From Azospirillum rugosum (GTDB taxonomy: Bacteria; Pseudomonadota; Alphaproteobacteria; Azospirillales; Azospirillaceae): a stretch of 64,000 nt of DNA. Location: assembly GCF_017876155.1 (NCBI RefSeq), contig NZ_JAGINP010000012.1, positions 1-64,000 of the forward strand, written 5' to 3'. A program made the position numbers and the translations under genes. Below are positions 60,672 to 64,000 of this stretch, piece after piece; the first letter of the stretch is position 1, and the number at the start of each line of letters is the position of its first letter. The notes beneath the pieces are model-generated. The model saw nothing but the letters and a program-made list of their open reading frames with translations, was not told where the DNA came from and ran no database searches.

Positions 60672-61004
60672 ATGCCCATCCCCAGCGTCGATTGGAGCGC
60701 GCTGCCCTGGACGCCGGTGCGTCCCGGCGTCGAGCGCAAGGTCTTCACCGGCGAGGGCGCCACGCTGGCGCTCCACCGCCTGATGCCGGGCCACGAGCCG
60801 CGTCCGCACAGCCACGTGCACGAGCAGATCGTCTACATCCTGGCCGGCACCATCCGCTTCCACGTGGCGGGGGAGGAGCATCTGGTCGGGCCGGGCGGCC
60901 TGCTCGCCATCCCGTCCAACGTCGAGCATTGGGGCGAGGTGGTCGGCGACGAGCCGGTGCTGAACCTGGACGTGTTCACCCCGAAGCGTCCGGAATATCT
61001 TTGA
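60672..61004 (+). CDS. Small cupin-domain protein
   Basis: 110 residues, one conserved beta-barrel cupin: metal-binding motif 1 HSHVHEQIVYILAGTIRF (His, His, Glu) and motif 2 with His in SNVEHWGEV. Small single-domain cupins in catabolic operons act as isomerases, dioxygenases, or metal-binding accessory proteins; which applies here is unknown. GGAG ten bases upstream supports this start; an ATG five codons earlier overlaps it. An AT-richer gap of 59 bp follows, possibly an internal promoter. Confidence 0.82.
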   Translation: MPIPSVDWSALPWTPVRPGVERKVFTGEGATLALHRLMPGHEPRPHSHVHEQIVYILAGTIRFHVAGEEHLVGPGGLLAIPSNVEHWGEVVGDEPVLNLDVFTPKRPEYL

Positions 61005-61063
61005 CCGCATATGGTATGGATCGACAATAATCGGCGGGACCGAGGACAGGCTGGGGTGCGCAG

Positions 61064-62581
61064 GTGAATCTTTTCTCCCTTCTCGACCAAGCGGCGACGC
61101 GCTTCCCGAACAACGGCGCGGTGTTCCGCGGCACGGAGCAAGTCCACAGCTTCGCCGAACTGCGGTCCCGCGCGCTGCGACTCGCCGCGGCCCTGCGGGA
61201 GCGTGGGCGGCCGGGGGACCGCATCGCCATCGTCAGCGAGAACGCGCCGGAGTATGTGGAGCTGTTCTTCGCCGTCTGGGCCGCCGGCATGGCCGCGACG
61301 CCGATCAACGCCAAGCTCCACGCCAAGGAGGTCGTCCAGATCCTGGAGGACGCGGGCGCGTCGGTGGTCTTCGTGTCGGGGAAACTCGCCCCCGGTCTGG
61401 AGCACGAACTGAAGGGATCGCCGGCGGCGGAATGCCTGCGGGTGGTCATTGGCAGCGAACGCTACACGGCCCTGCTGAAGGACGAGATGACCGGCCCCGT
61501 CGACCCGACGCCGGAGGCGCTCGCCTGGCTGTTCTTCACCAGCGGGACGACCGGCCGCTCCAAGGGCGCCATGCTGTCGCACCGCAACCTGATGGCCCTG
61601 ACCATCGCCCACCTCGCCGACGTGGAGGCGGTGGATGAGGCGTCGAGCCTGCTGCACGGTGCGCCCATGTCGCACGGTTCGGGCCTCTACATGCCGGCCT
61701 ACATCGCGCGCGGCGCGCGGCAGGTGGTCCCCGCGTCGTCGGCGTTTGACCCGGCGGAGTTCCTGGATCTCTGCGACCATCACCCGGGCTGCGGCGCGTT
61801 CCTGGCGCCGACCATGGTGCAGCGGCTGCGGCTGGAGGCGGAACGGAGCGGGCGGCGCCCGGCCAACCTGCGCTCCATCGTCTACGGCGGCGGCCCGATG
61901 TATGTGGAGGAACTGAAGAAATCGCTCGCCACCTTCGGGCCGGTCTTCGCGCAGATCTACGGGCAGGGTGAATCGCCCATGACCATCACCGGCCTGCGCC
62001 GCGCCGACCATGCGACGGACGATGACGGCATTTTGGGCTCGGTCGGCTACGCGCGCAGCGGGGTCGAAGTCGCCGTCGTCGATGACCAGGGCCGGCCGCT
62101 GCCCGCCGGGGAGATCGGGGAGATCGTCTGCCGCGGCGACGTTGTCATGTCCGGCTACTGGAACAACCCGAAGGCCACCGCCGACGCGCTGCGCGACGGC
62201 TGGCTCTACACCGGCGACATGGGCGCCTTCGACGAGCGCGGTTACCTGACCCTGCGCGACCGCTCGAAGGACGTGATCATCAGCGGCGGCACCAACATCT
62301 ACCCGCGCGAGGTCGAGGAGGCTCTGCTCCGCCACCCCGGCGTGGCCGAGGTCTGCGTGACCGGCCAGCCGCACGAGGAATGGGGCGAGATCGTCGTCGC
62401 CTTCATCGTGCCGACGCCGGGGGTGGACCTCGCGTCCGCCGCATTGGACGAGCACTGCGCCGCCAACATCGCGCGCTTCAAGAAGCCCAAGCGCTACGTG
62501 TTCGTCGAGGCGCTGCCGAAGAACAACTACGGCAAGGTGCTGAAGCGCGAGCTGCGCCAACAGCTTGCCGACGGCCTGTAA
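61064..62581 (+). CDS. AMP-forming acyl-CoA synthetase
   Basis: 505 residues from GTG with a weak GGGG upstream. Adenylate-forming signatures: P-loop FTSGTTGRSKGAML near 160, QIYGQGESPMTITG near 300, the hinge YTGDMGAFDERGYLTLRDRSKDVIISGG-type region near 385-410 and the C-terminal catalytic Lys in LPKNNYGKVLKREL. Subfamily is that of medium-chain or aromatic/oxo-acid ligases. In this operon it would activate a carboxylic acid, possibly a beta-keto acid made by HyuAB, for cleavage by the thiolase encoded next. Confidence 0.89.
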   Translation: MNLFSLLDQAATRFPNNGAVFRGTEQVHSFAELRSRALRLAAALRERGRPGDRIAIVSENAPEYVELFFAVWAAGMAATPINAKLHAKEVVQILEDAGASVVFVSGKLAPGLEHELKGSPAAECLRVVIGSERYTALLKDEMTGPVDPTPEALAWLFFTSGTTGRSKGAMLSHRNLMALTIAHLADVEAVDEASSLLHGAPMSHGSGLYMPAYIARGARQVVPASSAFDPAEFLDLCDHHPGCGAFLAPTMVQRLRLEAERSGRRPANLRSIVYGGGPMYVEELKKSLATFGPVFAQIYGQGESPMTITGLRRADHATDDDGILGSVGYARSGVEVAVVDDQGRPLPAGEIGEIVCRGDVVMSGYWNNPKATADALRDGWLYTGDMGAFDERGYLTLRDRSKDVIISGGTNIYPREVEEALLRHPGVAEVCVTGQPHEEWGEIVVAFIVPTPGVDLASAALDEHCAANIARFKKPKRYVFVEALPKNNYGKVLKRELRQQLADGL

Positions 62582-62614
62582 TCCGGCCCTTCCAAAATTC
62601 GAGAGGAAACCAGC

Positions 62615-63784
62615 ATGGCGACCGCCATCGTCGGGTGGGCCCACACGCCCTTCGGCAAGCATGAGAACCAGACGCTCGAAAGTCTGATCGTCACCGCCGC
62701 GACGGACGCGCTGGCCCACGCCGGGCTTGCCCCCAGCGACGTGGACGAGATCGTGCTCGGCCACTTCAACGCCGGCTTCTCGCCGCAGGACTTCACCGCG
62801 TCCCTGGTGTTGCAGGCCAGCGACGACTTCCGCTTCACCCCGGCGACGCGCGTCGAGAACGCCTGCGCCACGGGCTCCGCCGCGGTGCATCAGGCCATCA
62901 AGACCATTGAGGCCCGCCGCGCCCGCGTCGTGCTGGTGGTCGGGGCGGAGCAGATGACGACAACCCCGGGGCCGGAGATCGGGCGCAACCTGCTGCGCGC
63001 CTCCTACCTGCGGGAGGAGAGCGGGATCGACGGCGGTTTCGCCGGCGTGTTCGGCATGATCGCCGGCGCCTATTTCCAGAAATACGGCGACCAGTCCGAC
63101 GCGCTGGCCCGGATCGCCGCCAAGAACCACAAGAACGGGGCGAGCAACCCGCTGGCCCAGATGCGCAAGGATCTCGGCTACGAGTTCTGCCGCCGCGAGA
63201 GCGAGAAGAACCCGCTGGTCGCCGGCCCGCTGAAGCGGACCGACTGCTCCCTGGTGTCGGACGGCGCGGCGGCGCTGGTGCTGACGGACGTGGAAACGGC
63301 GCTGCGCATGCGCCGCGCGGTGATGTTCCGCGGCACGGCGCATGTGCAGGACTTCCTGCCCCTGTCGAAGCGCGACATTCTGAAGATGGAAGGCTGCGCG
63401 CAGGCTTGGCGCAAGGTCCTGGCGGAGGCCGGTGTCGCGCTGTCCGACCTGTCCTTCGTCGAAACCCACGACTGCTTCACCATCGCCGAGTTGATGGAGT
63501 ACGAGGCCATGGGCCTGACGCCCGAAGGGCAGGGCGCGCGGGCCATCGAGGAAGGCTGGACCGAGATCGGCGGCAAGCTGCCGGTCAACGCCTCCGGCGG
63601 GCTGAAGGCCAAGGGCCACCCCATCGGCGCCACGGGCGTGTCCATGCACGTGCTGTCGGCCATGCAGCTGTGCGGGGAGATGCCGGCCCCGATCCAGGTA
63701 AAGGACGCCAAGCTCGGCGGCGTCTTCAACATGGGCGGCACGGCGGTGGCGAACTACGCGAGCGTGCTGGAGCGGATACGGTAG
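62615..63784 (+). CDS. SCP-x-type thiolase
   Basis: 389 residues. Nucleophile Cys84 in VENACATGSAA, the HDCF motif (SCP-x/thiolase-like type, where classical thiolases have NEAF) and the GGLKAKGHPIGATG loop. It should release acetyl-CoA or propionyl-CoA from a 3-ketoacyl-CoA. As last gene of the operon after the CoA ligase it fits a ligase-thiolase end to a ketone or side-chain degradation route. GAGAGGAAACC precedes the ATG. A paired repeat follows the stop. Confidence 0.9.
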   Translation: MATAIVGWAHTPFGKHENQTLESLIVTAATDALAHAGLAPSDVDEIVLGHFNAGFSPQDFTASLVLQASDDFRFTPATRVENACATGSAAVHQAIKTIEARRARVVLVVGAEQMTTTPGPEIGRNLLRASYLREESGIDGGFAGVFGMIAGAYFQKYGDQSDALARIAAKNHKNGASNPLAQMRKDLGYEFCRRESEKNPLVAGPLKRTDCSLVSDGAAALVLTDVETALRMRRAVMFRGTAHVQDFLPLSKRDILKMEGCAQAWRKVLAEAGVALSDLSFVETHDCFTIAELMEYEAMGLTPEGQGARAIEEGWTEIGGKLPVNASGGLKAKGHPIGATGVSMHVLSAMQLCGEMPAPIQVKDAKLGGVFNMGGTAVANYASVLERIR

Positions 63785-63800
63785 GGGCTGCGCATTCTCA

Positions 63801-63940
63801 CCCTCTCCCAGCTCTGCTGGGAGAGGGAGGGACCCGCCACAGGCGGGAGGGTGAGGGCAAGGTCTTCTCCAGAATCCTAGCCCTCACCCTTCCCACTTCG
63901 TGGGCCCCTTCCCTCTCCCGCCGGAGGCGGGCGAGGGAGG
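63801..63940. repeat. Palindromic GAGAGGG repeat, paired copy at the right edge
   Basis: Left half CCCTCTCCCAGCTCTGCTGGGAGAGGG plus inner hairpin CCCGCCACAGGCGGG; right half CCCTCACCC plus inner hairpin CCCACTTCGTGGGCCC and a final diverged CCCTCTCCCGCCGGAGGCGGGCGAGGG hairpin. It lies between the thiolase gene and a probable minus-strand gene entering from the right. Confidence 0.82.
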
Positions 63941-63953
63941 CTTCGTCGGCCGC

Positions 63954-64000
63954 TCAATCCCCCGCGGGTGCGGGCTCGGCGTGGTGGGGCGCTTGCTCCA
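63954..64000 (-). CDS. Possible 3' end of a minus-strand gene cut by the window edge
   Basis: On the minus strand a frame enters from beyond the window and ends EQAPHHAEPAPAGD-stop, an Ala/Pro/acidic tail of the kind common at protein C-termini in high-GC genomes. It starts right after the repeat, which would then separate two convergent genes. Too short for any family call. Confidence 0.3.
   Translation of the reverse strand, partial: EQAPHHAEPAPAGD

Overview
The window is high-GC DNA (roughly two thirds or more G+C) with dense, often 4-bp-overlapping operons, many ABC/TRAP uptake systems and a recurrent family of GAGAGGG/CCCTCTC palindromic repeats between genes. Gene content (SSF-domain histidine kinase with LuxR partner, dicarboxylate and aromatic-type catabolism, FCD-GntR, IclR and LysR regulators, Fur-box-like sites) suggests a metabolically versatile alphaproteobacterium, most likely Azospirillum or a close relative in the Rhodospirillales. 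That assignment is inference. I see no rRNA, tRNA, CRISPR array, phage or intact insertion sequence.

Layout. 0.3-6.4 kb: small secreted protein, catalase-like periplasmic peroxidase plus cytochrome b561, FAD monooxygenase, GNAT acetyltransferase, MHS-type MFS transporter with a large extra-membrane insert. 6.6-10.8 kb: SSF-PAS-hybrid histidine kinase and a convergent LuxR response regulator, the architecture of CrbS/CrbR (MxtR/ErdR), known to control acetate use. 11.2-12.9 kb: Cys-rich lipoprotein and HAD phosphatase.

13.2-27.8 kb: one long plus-strand catabolic island. It has two CaiB-type CoA-transferases, three CitE-like CoA-ester lyases, an HMG-CoA-lyase-like enzyme, a LeuC/LeuD-like hydro-lyase, an isocitrate-lyase/PEP-mutase-family lyase, a complete branched-chain-type ABC importer and an FCD-GntR regulator. 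I read it as uptake and cleavage of a short branched di- or tricarboxylate; the substrate is not identifiable from sequence alone.

28-34.4 kb: lipoprotein, then a signalling triad (membrane histidine kinase, DppA-like periplasmic binding protein, REC-PAS-GGDEF diguanylate cyclase). 34.6-39.8 kb (minus): four genes with 4-bp overlaps encoding an OYE-type flavin reductase, a three-haem cytochrome c, a 2Fe-2S subunit and a molybdopterin hydroxylase subunit with Tat signal. 40.1-40.8 kb: decayed actP acetate permease. 40.8-42.0 kb: PepSY membrane protein behind Fur-like palindromes.

42.5-51.3 kb: a sugar-acid-type locus (DctP and fused DctQM TRAP transporter, Fe-alcohol dehydrogenase/maleylacetate-reductase-like enzyme, galactonate-dehydratase-like enolase superfamily member, 2-hydroxyacid dehydrogenase, LysR regulator, and a HpaI-type aldolase on the other strand). 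51.5-63.8 kb: an IclR-headed operon with HyuA/HyuB, a second LIV-type ABC importer, a cupin, an acyl-CoA ligase and an SCP-x-type thiolase. This order fits carboxylation of a ketone, CoA activation and thiolysis. The IclR gene is preceded or overlapped by two nearly identical palindromic operators.

Ten copies of the palindromic repeat, mostly paired hairpins, punctuate the window, several inside operons next to substrate-binding-protein genes.
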